Shown here: positions 42,836 through 53,099 of the stretch, piece by piece
How the letters are laid out: every line of letters begins with the position of its first letter
Numbering within the stretch: the first letter of the stretch is position 1
Made by a program: the position numbers and the translations under genes
The notes under the pieces: model-generated
The model's database searches: none
Told to the model about the DNA's origin: nothing
Seen by the model: only the letters and a program-made list of their open reading frames with translations
Assembly (NCBI RefSeq): GCF_900177625.1
Contig: NZ_FXAU01000001.1
Span: 436,475-500,474, forward strand
Direction: 5' to 3'
From: Sphingobacterium psychroaquaticum
Lineage (GTDB): Bacteria; Bacteroidota; Bacteroidia; Sphingobacteriales; Sphingobacteriaceae
DNA: 64,000 nt

Positions 42836-43366
42836 CTAGAATTTTTTGTTTAATAAATAGGCTTGTGTGATGGATGCCATACCTTTCATGAAACCACGTT
42901 TGTATGCTAAAATCGCACGTTCACATAAACCACTATCGGTGGCTACTGATCGTTCGAATTCTTTTACTTTTTCCATGTGGTCGAGAAGGTCTGTTTGTTT
43001 GATTTTAAGCTCATCGACAAGATCTATCAACCCAGCGCGTCCCCGTGAGTGGATATGAAACTCCATATCTTTCATTAAGGAGTCATGGTACGTTTTTACC
43101 TGATGGATCAGAATCTCAAGATCATAACGAATCAGTCGGATATTATCGTTTTTGTATCCATCATCGGGACTGATGAGGGCGTCATTAAAGCCTTTGGCTT
43201 CAAAATCTTGCTGTAAGTAATTGTAGATGCGGAAAATACCATCTCCGCCAGGTACTGTCGTATGGAGCTCCGTACTTTGCTCGTTTTCAGGAAGTGTAAT
43301 ATCTTCTTGTGGAATAGTTGAAAGTGGCAGCTCCTTTTTCTTTCTTAAAAATGAAAATAATCCCAT
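42836..43366 (-). CDS. helical protein of unknown function, first gene with DUF4407 and DUF4342
   Basis: The start is ATG at 43364-43366 (MGLFSFLRKKKELPLS), giving 176 residues; a longer frame would add 13 residues. A proline- and acid-rich N-terminus is followed by an all-helical part (DNIRLIRYDLEILIHQVKTY, IDLVDELKIKQTDLLDHMEK). There is no signal peptide or membrane helix. It is 4 bases from the DUF4407 gene, so a joint role is likely. I do not recognise the family. Confidence 0.7.
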   Translation of the reverse strand: MGLFSFLRKKKELPLSTIPQEDITLPENEQSTELHTTVPGGDGIFRIYNYLQQDFEAKGFNDALISPDDGYKNDNIRLIRYDLEILIHQVKTYHDSLMKDMEFHIHSRGRAGLIDLVDELKIKQTDLLDHMEKVKEFERSVATDSGLCERAILAYKRGFMKGMASITQAYLLNKKF

Positions 43367-43479
43367 GCTTGTTTCTCTGTTTAATTCTCCAAAGTAAGGG
43401 ATCAATCAGAGGGATTAATACAGTGATTAGGTGAAGGTTTCCATAAATTAGGTGAATGCAGGAAGAATGTCGGTGAAAA

Positions 43480-43514
43480 TATGATCCCGTCAACCAGCGA
43501 AGCTGACGGGACCA
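43480..43514 (-). terminator. probable terminator of the hybrid regulator gene
   Basis: TCCCGTCA (43485-43492) and TGACGGGA (43504-43511) with an inner AGC/GCT pair. On the minus strand the stem is followed by a loose T-rich stretch, a few bases past the stop codon. Confidence 0.65.
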
Positions 43515-43517
43515 TAT

Positions 43518-46500
43518 TTAATTCATGCGTACCTGATATTTGTTTTTAACGTGTCCAAATTTTTTACGATACTCGGATGGCGTACACCCAAATAGTTTTG
43601 TGAATTGAAGCCTAAAGTGTTTGATATCACTAAATCCCGCATCGTAGGCCGCTTCATTTATGTTAGCATTGGTATCAATCAGGGTTCGGGCGACTTTTCT
43701 CAATCGGATATAGCGGATAAATTCGTTTGCCGATTTCCCTGATATAGATTTAATACGTCGATATAGGTTGGAGTGACTCATGCTTAACTTGTCGGCTAAT
43801 GTTTTTACGGAAAAATCGGCCTCCTGCAGGTGCGCTTCTACAATATGCATCGCATCGTGTAGAAAGTCCTTATACTCTTGTGGGATTTTGTTATCCGTTG
43901 CCTGCATCGTAATCTCATTGTGAAAATACTGATGAAGACGTTGTTTGTTTTGTATCAGGTTGCTCACCCGTGCCTGAAGAATTTCTTTATCAAAAGGTTT
44001 GGTGATGTAATCATCCGCCCCCCCCTCAATCCCTTTCAGACGAACATCGGGGGAGGAGCTGGCTGTCAGTAGGATCACCGGAATATGGTTTAGTCGATTG
44101 TTTGCTTTGATATTTTCGCATAGGTCGATACCTGAAATATCTTTCATCACAACATCGCTAATGACAATATCCGGTTCTATTGTTCGCAAAATTTCAAGCG
44201 CTTTTTCTCCGTCCTCCGCTTGTATCACTTCATAATCAGGGGTAAATATCTTCGCTACGTAACTCCGGATTTCGTCATTATCATCTACCACCAGGATAAT
44301 ACGCTGCTCGGTCGTAAGTGTTTGGTGTTTCCTTGTAGGTATCGTGTTGTTAGACTCCAACGGTACTGTATTTTGATCCACCGGGAGATCGCTGTCCATA
44401 AACTCATGGAGAAAGACAGAGTGCTCTGGAACATCCTCGAAGACAAGGCTATCTTTTAGCATCTTTGGTTTGTGTGGTAGGGTCAGCGTAAAGGTAGTTC
44501 CTAGGAGCTCATTGCTTTCAAAATGGATAGTCCCTTCGTGTGCTTCGGCAAATTTCTTGACCAAAAATAAGCCAATGCCAAATCCGGATTGCTGGCTTCC
44601 TTTGCTGGAGTAGTCCCGATGAAATGGTTTAAATATACTGGACGCCAGCGTGTTTATGATGCCCTTTCCGGAGTCGATTACCTCCAATACTAAAGAGTCA
44701 TTGTGAGGCGTGATCTGTATGGTTACCTTCCCATTTTTAGCTGTATACTTAATCGCATTATGAAATAGATTAAAGAGACATATTTCCAGTTTTTCCCGAT
44801 CACCATACATCTCATAGCTATCCGCGTAACTTTCAAACTGGTAATCGATATCCTGCGAATGTGCCAGTTGTTGGAAACAATAATACACTTCTCGACACAG
44901 TTTTATAAAATCAAGCTTTACAATTCGTAGCTCATCAAAGCCGCTGTCAGCTTTTCGAAACAAAAGCAATTTATCCACCAGACTCAACAATCTTTTTGAG
45001 TGATTGTAGACATGATGTAGTTCCTGCTTATTGATATCTTCATGTGCAGCACGGTACAACATATCCTTGAGCGGATTGACCATGAGGGTTAGTGGCGTTC
45101 TAAACTCATGCGCTATATGGGTGAAAAAACTTATTTTTTTCTCACTGAGTTCCTGCTCTTTATTGCGTGCAAACTCTGACGTTTTGAGTTTATATAATAG
45201 TTTTGTTTTGTACTTTATATGATTGATATAAAGATATAAGGAGCCTACTATCAACAAAATATAAGCAGAATAGGCCCATCCGGTTCGCCACCATGGAGGA
45301 AGGATCTCTATCGCTATTATTCTTTCTTTGGGGTTCCAGCTGCCATCGGCGTTGGTCGATTTGATACGTAAGGTATAGGCCCCTTCCTTTAAATGGGTAT
45401 ATTGTGCATTGCGTTGCTCTCCCACATAGTTCCAATCTTTATCCCACCCTTCCAAAAAGTAGGCATATTTGATCTTGTCTGGGAAGGTATATTCCAGGGC
45501 AGCAAATGAAAAAGAAAGCATGGCCTGATGGTAAGGAATGGTCAGTTTGTCTACGGTTCCTAAAGCCTGATCTCGCTGCTGCTCCGCGCTGCCGTATGGC
45601 TTATTGTCAATCTGTAATTGCGTAATAGCCAGTTTCGGAAAGTGCTGTTGTGCCTGTATATCTTTAGGGGTAAAAATATTGAACCCGCGAATACCGCCAA
45701 ATGCCATTTCACCGGAACGTAATTTTAGTGCAGCATTGTATGTAAATTGGTTGCTTTGTAGTCCATCTGTCCGGCTAAAGTTTTGAAAACTCTTGGTCTT
45801 TGGATCAAACTTTGAAAGTCCATTATAGGTTGATATCCACAAATTTCCTTCTTTGTCCTCCAGCGCATTGAGCAAGGTATTGCTGGGGAGACCCTCTTTT
45901 TCGGTATAGCGATCAAATGCCCCGTTTTCTTTATTAAAGAACAGTAAACCACCGCCCTCGGTACCTATCCACAGGTGTTTTTTTCCGGCGGGATGGATAA
46001 AGCGCACTGGGGTACCGATGGTAAATGTGCGCTGTTTTTTTGTGGTTACATCGATGCGAATAAGATCTCTCCAGGAACCCAGCCAAAAGTTGTTTGCACT
46101 TTCTTCTGTAAAGACCAGGATATCTTTCGTTGGGATATCCAAGGGGACAAAACGATCCGCTTTCGTGTCTAATTTATAAATTGATCCGCCGTTTAAGGTT
46201 GCAGCCCAAATTTGGTTATTGCTGTCTTGATGCAAGCGCCAGGTCGTAAGATTAATATAATCGGTATTGGGATAATAGCAATGATACTGTTTAACGTTTC
46301 CCGTTTTGGTATCCAACAGGAAGAGGCCTTGGTCATAGGTACTTACCCATAGCTTATTGTCCGACTGTTGTATTAAATCCGTCACGAAAGCTTTCTGTAA
46401 AGCATGATGTTGGATGGGGAAATCCACAAACGCTTGCTTTTTTCTATTCCATTTCAAAAGACCGGCGCCATCAGTTCCGATCCACAGGTTTTCGTTATCT

Positions 46501-47588
46501 GCCTCGGCCATGGATAGCACAAAATCCTTCTCACTGATAAGCTGGCCGTGCGTTTTATTTTTAATCAACTGAAATTTCCCTTTGCTATAATCGATTTTGT
46601 TTATCCCACCACGTAAGGTTCCGATCCACTGTCTGTTTTGGGAATCTTCATAGATGGCGAAGACAGAGTTACTCGTCAGGACATATTTATTGTGATCGTT
46701 GTGTTGTTCCACTTTGCCGGTCATCATATCAATCTTTTGTATTCCGCCGCCGTCGCTTCCAACCCACATTTTTTTATCCTTACCAAAATATAGGTGCACC
46801 ACGCGGTCAAGACCTAGTCCCGCCGCCGCTGTATAGTGAACAAACGCCTGACGCGATGGATTGTATCGGCTGATGCCCCAGTTTGTAGCAAACCATACAT
46901 CACCATCTGCGGATGCTGCCATGGTGGTCGCATTAAAGGTTCCAGCAGCTTTGACCACCACCGTTCTATGCTGAGGGTCATAATAACAGAGGCCTACGTT
47001 TTGAACAACGAGCCATAAATTTCCTTCTGGTGTTCTGCATAAACCACTAACACTGTATGATGTCGTTTCGTTTTGGGGAAGTTGTAATGGAATGGAAGAG
47101 GCTACATAGCTGCCCTTATGCTGTTGGATGGCTAATAATCCCGCTTGCTCACTGCCGGCATAGATATTTCCCTCTTTATCGTTTCTTAATTGGTGCACGG
47201 AAAAATTGATATCGACCTTTTTTCCATTCTCCGCATAGAGCGGCAGGCGCGAGAAGGTCGTCTCGTCCCGGTTTAACTGGGCGATACCAATCTTGGTTGC
47301 CACCCAAAGATTTCCGTTTTTATCTTCCGCAATATCGGTAATACGGTTGTCGGGGAGTGATTGTGCATCGTGTAGTATATTTTTATATACCTTAAAGCTA
47401 TAGCCATCATAGCGATTTAATCCGCTGTAGGTACCAAACCACATAAAGCCATGTCTATCTTGGAAGATATTTGTTACATAGTCGTTCGATAGTCCTTTTT
47501 CTATGCCGAGATACTCTATTGTACCTTGCCCTTTTGCACTAATAAGTACCAAAAAAAGCTGAAGAAAGGTATAAATACTATACTTCAT
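43518..47588 (-). CDS. hybrid two-component system regulator (sensor kinase, receiver and AraC HTH in one protein)
   Basis: A protein of 1356 residues, the standard HTCS of PULs. Signal peptide 1-20; about 25-690 two-component-regulator propeller repeats (for example DRHGFMWFGTYSGLNRYDG, DKEGNLWISTYNGLSKFDP); about 700-765 a Y_Y_Y domain (AYFLEGWDKDWNYVGEQRNA); one membrane helix about 775-795. The cytoplasmic half has HisKA (IAHEFRTPLTLMVNPLKDML, His about 828), HATPase (DSGKGI, GFGIGLFLVKKFAEAHEG), a receiver (VVDDNDEIRSYVAKIF, IVISDVVMKDISG) and an AraC HTH (about 1255-1345, NEAAYDAGFSDIKHFRLQFT). It is divergent from susC and should activate that operon on binding an oligosaccharide. Confidence 0.97.
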   Translation of the reverse strand: MKYSIYTFLQLFLVLISAKGQGTIEYLGIEKGLSNDYVTNIFQDRHGFMWFGTYSGLNRYDGYSFKVYKNILHDAQSLPDNRITDIAEDKNGNLWVATKIGIAQLNRDETTFSRLPLYAENGKKVDINFSVHQLRNDKEGNIYAGSEQAGLLAIQQHKGSYVASSIPLQLPQNETTSYSVSGLCRTPEGNLWLVVQNVGLCYYDPQHRTVVVKAAGTFNATTMAASADGDVWFATNWGISRYNPSRQAFVHYTAAAGLGLDRVVHLYFGKDKKMWVGSDGGGIQKIDMMTGKVEQHNDHNKYVLTSNSVFAIYEDSQNRQWIGTLRGGINKIDYSKGKFQLIKNKTHGQLISEKDFVLSMAEADNENLWIGTDGAGLLKWNRKKQAFVDFPIQHHALQKAFVTDLIQQSDNKLWVSTYDQGLFLLDTKTGNVKQYHCYYPNTDYINLTTWRLHQDSNNQIWAATLNGGSIYKLDTKADRFVPLDIPTKDILVFTEESANNFWLGSWRDLIRIDVTTKKQRTFTIGTPVRFIHPAGKKHLWIGTEGGGLLFFNKENGAFDRYTEKEGLPSNTLLNALEDKEGNLWISTYNGLSKFDPKTKSFQNFSRTDGLQSNQFTYNAALKLRSGEMAFGGIRGFNIFTPKDIQAQQHFPKLAITQLQIDNKPYGSAEQQRDQALGTVDKLTIPYHQAMLSFSFAALEYTFPDKIKYAYFLEGWDKDWNYVGEQRNAQYTHLKEGAYTLRIKSTNADGSWNPKERIIAIEILPPWWRTGWAYSAYILLIVGSLYLYINHIKYKTKLLYKLKTSEFARNKEQELSEKKISFFTHIAHEFRTPLTLMVNPLKDMLYRAAHEDINKQELHHVYNHSKRLLSLVDKLLLFRKADSGFDELRIVKLDFIKLCREVYYCFQQLAHSQDIDYQFESYADSYEMYGDREKLEICLFNLFHNAIKYTAKNGKVTIQITPHNDSLVLEVIDSGKGIINTLASSIFKPFHRDYSSKGSQQSGFGIGLFLVKKFAEAHEGTIHFESNELLGTTFTLTLPHKPKMLKDSLVFEDVPEHSVFLHEFMDSDLPVDQNTVPLESNNTIPTRKHQTLTTEQRIILVVDDNDEIRSYVAKIFTPDYEVIQAEDGEKALEILRTIEPDIVISDVVMKDISGIDLCENIKANNRLNHIPVILLTASSSPDVRLKGIEGGADDYITKPFDKEILQARVSNLIQNKQRLHQYFHNEITMQATDNKIPQEYKDFLHDAMHIVEAHLQEADFSVKTLADKLSMSHSNLYRRIKSISGKSANEFIRYIRLRKVARTLIDTNANINEAAYDAGFSDIKHFRLQFTKLFGCTPSEYRKKFGHVKNKYQVRMN

Positions 47589-47620
47589 AATTGGGTTGGT
47601 TTCATTAATAGGTTATAAAG

Positions 47621-47651
47621 TAAAGCTAGTTAAAAGCTTTACTAATAACAA
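47621..47651 (-). promoter_or_regulatory. promoter of the hybrid regulator gene
   Basis: Minus strand: TTG (47651-47649), 20-base spacer, TAGCTTTA (47628-47621), one base off TAnnTTTG, 33 bases before the ATG. Confidence 0.55.
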
Positions 47652-47927
47652 GCGTAAGTTTGACATTTATTTTTTTTATCCTTTTCTGCCGTTTTTCTAC
47701 GGTATATGTGCGTCATAATTGCCAGCGGGTAGACCGGTTAATATGTGGTTGTTGGTGGATAAAAAACGGTTGTTTGTTTTCCTGTTTCCTTTTTTTTTAG
47801 CTTGTCCTGCCTAATTACCCCCTTGTTTTTGATGAAATCCCCCCTAAGTAAAGTGTAAGATACTCCCGATAATTGTGCAGGCAGTGTATGAACTGTCGCA
47901 GATTATAAACTAACCAAAATAAATGCA
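47652..47927. promoter_or_regulatory. regulatory gap between the hybrid regulator and susC
   Basis: A 276-base non-coding stretch. TAAGTTTG (47655-47662) matches a -7 box on the plus strand but would give a leader of about 260 bases. The regulator's binding site is expected here; no clear repeat was found. ACTAACCAA (47909-47917) lies 10 bases before the susC ATG and is complementary to the candidate small RNA. Confidence 0.45.
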
Positions 47928-50900
47928 ATGAAAACTTACAAAATGCTTACACAACGTCTGGGCATATTTTTATGTCTCTTTATGATGTATGGTATAGGTG
48001 TTGCGCAAAATGTCAATGTCAAAGGTTTGATAACAAGTGGGGGCGCACCGCTAGGGGGCACCACCATCGGCGTGCTCGGAGGGGAAGCACGTTCACTTAC
48101 GGATGACAAAGGAAATTACGTAATTGCTGTACCTGGGGGATCGACTCTAGTTTTTAGTAATATCGGTTTTATTCGAAAAGAGGTATCTCTTGCCGGAAAG
48201 AAAGCTGACGCCACAGGGTACATTGTGCTGGATATTGTTTTAGAGACAGACGACAGTATGATCGAAGATGTTGTCGTTACCGGTTTCGGGCAACGTGAAA
48301 AACGGGCCAGCTTAGTCGGTTCGGTAACCACCATAGAACCAAAAGAGCTGAAAGGGCCAACGAGCAACCTAACCACGATGATGGCAGGACGTGTTGCTGG
48401 TATGATTGCTTTCCAACGGAGTGGTGAACCGGGAGCTGATAATGCCAATTTCTTTATCCGGGGGCTCGGTACTTTCGGTACCGGGAAACAGGATCCGTTG
48501 ATCTTGATCGATAACGTGGAATCGACACCAACCGATATGGCTCGCCTACAACCCGATGATATTGCATCATTCTCGGTGTTACGGGATGCGAATGCAGCCG
48601 CTATGTATGGCGCTCGCGGTGCAAATGGTGTCGTGCTGATTACCACGAAGCTCGGAAAAGAAGGACGGACCAATTTTGATTTTCGTATGGAAAATTCGCT
48701 ATCGACGAATACGCGTAATTTCCAGTTTGCAGATAATATTACCTACATGGAGTTAGCCAATGAGGCATACCTAACACGCCCTTTGGATGCGAGTACAGGA
48801 CAAGGACTACCGTATTGGCAGAGTAAGATCGATAATACGAAAGCAGGACGGGATCCTTTGTTGTACCCGAATAACAATTGGATCGATCAATTGATTAAGG
48901 ATTATACCTTAAACCAACGTTATAACCTCAGTTTATCGGGTGGAGGGACACGCGCACGTTACTACTTGGCGGGAACCTATAACGTAGACAACGGCTTGTT
49001 GAAAATGAACGGGATAAATAATTTCAACAATAATATCAAGCTTCGTAATTATTCTGTTCGATCAAATGTGGACATCAATTTCACCCCGACAACAACAGGT
49101 ATTGTACGTGTGTATGCACAGTTTGATGACTACACCGGACCTATCGGTTACCGGGATTCGGATGGTGGATGGGTCAATGGGGGGCAAGCTACCTTTAGAA
49201 GAGCAATATGGTCCAACCCGGTGATGTTTCCAGCCGTTTATCCGGCTTCATTCCGACCTTATTTAAATCACCCACTTTTTGGGAATGCAGTCAATCGGAA
49301 TGGCGGACTCTATGTAAATCCATACGCTGAAATGGTACGAGGTTACCAGGAGTATAATACATCGACTATTATGCCGCAGATTGAAATCAGACAAGATTTA
49401 AGTGCGGTTATTCCGGGCTTGAACCTAACGGCTATGGCTTATGTACGTCGCTATGCTTTTTTCGAAGTTAGTCGCCAATATAATCCTTTCTATTATTCCA
49501 GTAATGTAAACCCTGATGGAACGCTGAACCTTCGGGTATTAAACGATGGAGGAATAGGTTCCATCGGGCAAGTAGGACGTGAATACTTAGATTATAGCGA
49601 ATCTGAAAAAAGAGTGTCATCGATGTTTTATGCACACGCTATTGCCAATTATAACAGAAGATTTGGTGTACATAATGTAGGGGGTACATTAATTGGATTG
49701 ATCCAGAATCAGCTAAATGGTAATGCCGGCAGTTTACAACTATCCTTACCCGCTAGAAATATCGGTTTGTCGGGACGCTTTACCTACGGTTATGACGATC
49801 GTTATATGGCGGAATTTAACTTTGGATATAACGGTTCGGAGCGATTTGCCAAAAATCGTCGTATGGGTTTCTTTCCTTCCTTTGGTCTAGCGTATAATAT
49901 TTCGAATGAAGCATTCTTTGAACCGATTAAAAACACAGTAAACAACCTGAAGTTGCGTGCAACATATGGCTTTGTCGGAAATGATCAAATTGGACGTGCA
50001 GAACAGCGTTTTTATTATATGTCTGAGGTTAACATGAATAGCGTAGGGCGTGGGGCAGTATTTGGCGAGCTCGGTATTATTGGGCGTCCAGGTATTGCGA
50101 TTAATCGCTACGCTAATGAAGGTATAACCTGGGAAAAATCAGAACAAACGAATTTAGGACTAGATGCCACGCTTTTCAATGCTTTAGAAATCAACGTGGA
50201 TGTTTACAAGCAAGTACGTAGTAATATCTTAACAGATCGTGCTTTTGTACCGACAACAATGGGATTACAGGTGCCTATTGTTGCCAATACCAACAAGGCT
50301 GAAAGTCGTGGTGTGGACTTGATGTTGAATTATAATAAAACATTGAACAACAGTTGGTGGATGAACTGGAGAAGTACACTGACCTATGCAAAAAGTAAAC
50401 TGCTGATCGTTGATGAGCCTGCGTATGCGGAGAGTTACCGCTATACAGTGAATTACCCGGCGAAGCAATGGTTCGGGTATGTGGCAGAGCGTTTGTTTGT
50501 GGATGATCAAGAGGTTTTAAATTCGCCTACACAGATTGGAACACCGGGAGTTCACTACCTCGGAGGGGATATAAAGTACAAAGACTTAAATGGCGATGGC
50601 CGGATTACCGATCTGGATAAAGTGGCGCTAGGTTACCCGGAAAATCCAGAATTAATTTATGGTTTTGGAGGTTCTTTAGGATACCAGGGTATTGACTTTA
50701 GTTTCTTCTTTCAAGGATCTGCGCGCTCTTCTTTTTTCCTAAACCCGGAAAACATATCTCCTTTCTATCAGAATGGCGGCAATCAGAACGGACTGCTACA
50801 GGCTATTGCCGATAGTCACTGGAGCGAAGACAACAGAGATTTATACGCCTTATGGCCACGTTTGAGCGAAGGTGTCATTGCAAACAACAACCAGGTTTCT

Positions 50901-51134
50901 TCGTGGTGGCTTCGGGATGGCGCATTTCTTCGTCTGAAAAGCGTTGAATTTGGATACACCTTTAAGCAGAGCCTAATGGAACGGATCCGTGCCAAAAATT
51001 TGCGAATCTATGCCAATGGTATGAACCTATTTTCTGTTAGCAAATTTAAGCTATGGGATGTAGAAATGGGCGGTAAGGGTATTGGATACCCGGTACAAGC
51101 CGTATATAATTTAGGCTTACAGTTTACTTTTTAA
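47928..51134 (+). CDS. SusC/RagA-type TonB-linked outer membrane receptor
   Basis: A protein of 1068 residues. Signal peptide (LCLFMMYGIGVAQN), then a carboxypeptidase-regulatory-like domain (about 28-105), the SusC box IEDVVVTGFGQREKRASLVG, and a plug domain with IRGLGTFGTGKQDPLILIDN and MYGARGANGVVLITTKLG. The rest is a 22-strand barrel ending YNLGLQFTF with a terminal Phe. It imports oligosaccharides together with the SusD encoded 10 bases downstream. It is the first gene of the PUL operon, divergent from its regulator. Confidence 0.97.
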   Translation: MKTYKMLTQRLGIFLCLFMMYGIGVAQNVNVKGLITSGGAPLGGTTIGVLGGEARSLTDDKGNYVIAVPGGSTLVFSNIGFIRKEVSLAGKKADATGYIVLDIVLETDDSMIEDVVVTGFGQREKRASLVGSVTTIEPKELKGPTSNLTTMMAGRVAGMIAFQRSGEPGADNANFFIRGLGTFGTGKQDPLILIDNVESTPTDMARLQPDDIASFSVLRDANAAAMYGARGANGVVLITTKLGKEGRTNFDFRMENSLSTNTRNFQFADNITYMELANEAYLTRPLDASTGQGLPYWQSKIDNTKAGRDPLLYPNNNWIDQLIKDYTLNQRYNLSLSGGGTRARYYLAGTYNVDNGLLKMNGINNFNNNIKLRNYSVRSNVDINFTPTTTGIVRVYAQFDDYTGPIGYRDSDGGWVNGGQATFRRAIWSNPVMFPAVYPASFRPYLNHPLFGNAVNRNGGLYVNPYAEMVRGYQEYNTSTIMPQIEIRQDLSAVIPGLNLTAMAYVRRYAFFEVSRQYNPFYYSSNVNPDGTLNLRVLNDGGIGSIGQVGREYLDYSESEKRVSSMFYAHAIANYNRRFGVHNVGGTLIGLIQNQLNGNAGSLQLSLPARNIGLSGRFTYGYDDRYMAEFNFGYNGSERFAKNRRMGFFPSFGLAYNISNEAFFEPIKNTVNNLKLRATYGFVGNDQIGRAEQRFYYMSEVNMNSVGRGAVFGELGIIGRPGIAINRYANEGITWEKSEQTNLGLDATLFNALEINVDVYKQVRSNILTDRAFVPTTMGLQVPIVANTNKAESRGVDLMLNYNKTLNNSWWMNWRSTLTYAKSKLLIVDEPAYAESYRYTVNYPAKQWFGYVAERLFVDDQEVLNSPTQIGTPGVHYLGGDIKYKDLNGDGRITDLDKVALGYPENPELIYGFGGSLGYQGIDFSFFFQGSARSSFFLNPENISPFYQNGGNQNGLLQAIADSHWSEDNRDLYALWPRLSEGVIANNNQVSSWWLRDGAFLRLKSVEFGYTFKQSLMERIRAKNLRIYANGMNLFSVSKFKLWDVEMGGKGIGYPVQAVYNLGLQFTF

Positions 51135-51144
51135 GCGTTAGAAA

Positions 51145-53064
51145 ATGAAAAAGATTAAAAATATAATAACTCGTTTTTCGATGTTGACGGGCATGCTGGT
51201 ACTGGCGAGTAGCTGTCAAGATTATATCGATGTGGTTCCGGATAATGTAGCAACAATCGAACATGCCTTTTCGTTGAGAAATGAGGCAGAGAAATATTTA
51301 TACACCTGTTATTCCTATTTGCCGCGCAACGCTGATCCGCTGCAAAACGACGGTTTTTTGGCCGGGGATGAAGTTTGGTTGCCGGTTGCTCAGCGGGAGA
51401 TATTGGGTAGCAACTGGCAGATTGCACGCGGGGCACAAAATGTAAATAATGTTTTAGTTAATCGTTGGGACGGTGGTTTGTTCCAGGCCATCCGCGATTG
51501 TAATATTTTTCTGGAGAATGTATCTAATCCCAGCAAAGTACCGGATCTAAATGCGGATGATCGTTCGAGATGGTTGGGTGAAGTCATGTTCTTAAAGGCA
51601 TATTACCATTTTTTACTGCTTCGGGCCTATGGACCAATTCCTGTTGTTCGTGAAAATCTTCCCTTGGATGCAACTGCAGAACAGGTTCGGGTGGAACAGC
51701 GTCCTGTAGATGAGGCCGTCGATTATATTGTCAGTTTATTGGATTCAGCGGTTAACACATCTGTACCGTTGTTGATTACCGATCGCGCGCTACAACTTGG
51801 GCGGATCACTAAACCTATTATCCACGCCGTAAAAGCAAATGTATTACTGACAGCGGCCAGTCCTTTATTTAATGGCAATCCAGACTACGCGAGTTTTAAG
51901 AATTCAAAGGGCGAGCAGTTATTTAATCCTGTATACGACGAAACAAAATGGGTACGTGCAGCAGCAGCAGCGGCAGCGGCAGTTCAGTCGTCAGAAACGG
52001 CGGGATTCAAGCTATATAAGTTTAACAAAGCACAGTATGGACAGTTTCGACTATCGGATACGACGGCGAATATGTTGAGCATTGCAAATGGCTTTAATGA
52101 GCGTTGGCAAGAAGAACATATATGGGCAAACTCCAATAGCCAAGCGTCCAACATTCAGCGCGACGCCATGCCTTTACTCACTGCAGAGGCTGTTGTTGGA
52201 ACGGCGCGACAACATTTGAGCGCACCGATAAAAATTGCAGAAATGTTTTATACAAAAAATGGCGTTCCCTTGAACGAGGATAAAACGCTGGATTTTACGA
52301 ACCGATATACCGTTCGTGAAGCTAACCATGCCGAGCGTTTCTATATCAAAGAGGGGTACCGCACGGCGCGTTTGAACTTTGATCGGGAACCACGCTTCTA
52401 CGCGAACCTCGCATTTGATGGCAGTGTATGGTTTAAGTTTGATGAATTGAGCTTAACGGATGAGGATACCTATGTATTAGAGGCCAAATTAAATCAGTCT
52501 GCAGGTGCGAATAACCACGGTTGGATTAATGAAACCGGTTATTTCTTACGTAAGCTGGTTAATTGGGAACAAACATTTGCCTCAAGTGGTGTGAGCTATC
52601 GTTCGTACCCGTGGCCGGAAATCCGCTTAAGCGATGTGTATTTAGCGTATGCCGAGGCATCAAATGAAGCGTTTGGTCCGAGCGAAGAGGTTTATGCCGC
52701 TTTAGATAAAATACGTGCAAGAGCTGGACTAAAAGGTGTGTTGGAGTCTTGGAACAGTTATTCTTCCAATCCCAATAAACCACGCACCAAAGAAGGTCTT
52801 CGCGATATTATCCGACAAGAGCGTATGATTGAGTTGGTGTTTGAGGGCAAGCGCTTTTGGGATCTCCGTCGTTGGAAGTTAGCCGTAAATTATCTGAACC
52901 AAAATATTACGGGCTGGAGCGTTAGCCAAGAGACAACCAATGACTATTACCGCTTACGGACGCTGTTTCCACAAACTTTTATCGCGCCGAGAGATTACTT
53001 CTGGCCTTTAGGCGAATATGCGCTATTGGTGAATCCGAATCTCGTACAAAATGTAGGTTGGTAG
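51145..53064 (+). CDS. SusD/RagB-type glycan-binding lipoprotein
   Basis: A protein of 639 residues. The lipobox is LVLASSCQ (Cys about 24). Typical SusD features: NEAEKYLYTCYSYLPRNADP, LGEVMFLKAYYHFLLLRAYG, PIIHAVKANVLLTAASPLFN, and the C-terminal RQERMIELVFEGKRFWDLRR. SusD caps the SusC channel at the cell surface and captures glycans. A run of Ala codons at 51960-51980 encodes a short poly-Ala. It follows susC with a 10-base gap. Confidence 0.97.
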   Translation: MKKIKNIITRFSMLTGMLVLASSCQDYIDVVPDNVATIEHAFSLRNEAEKYLYTCYSYLPRNADPLQNDGFLAGDEVWLPVAQREILGSNWQIARGAQNVNNVLVNRWDGGLFQAIRDCNIFLENVSNPSKVPDLNADDRSRWLGEVMFLKAYYHFLLLRAYGPIPVVRENLPLDATAEQVRVEQRPVDEAVDYIVSLLDSAVNTSVPLLITDRALQLGRITKPIIHAVKANVLLTAASPLFNGNPDYASFKNSKGEQLFNPVYDETKWVRAAAAAAAAVQSSETAGFKLYKFNKAQYGQFRLSDTTANMLSIANGFNERWQEEHIWANSNSQASNIQRDAMPLLTAEAVVGTARQHLSAPIKIAEMFYTKNGVPLNEDKTLDFTNRYTVREANHAERFYIKEGYRTARLNFDREPRFYANLAFDGSVWFKFDELSLTDEDTYVLEAKLNQSAGANNHGWINETGYFLRKLVNWEQTFASSGVSYRSYPWPEIRLSDVYLAYAEASNEAFGPSEEVYAALDKIRARAGLKGVLESWNSYSSNPNKPRTKEGLRDIIRQERMIELVFEGKRFWDLRRWKLAVNYLNQNITGWSVSQETTNDYYRLRTLFPQTFIAPRDYFWPLGEYALLVNPNLVQNVGW

Positions 53065-53099
53065 AATAAAAACGAAAAGAATTATAAAACGCATATATT

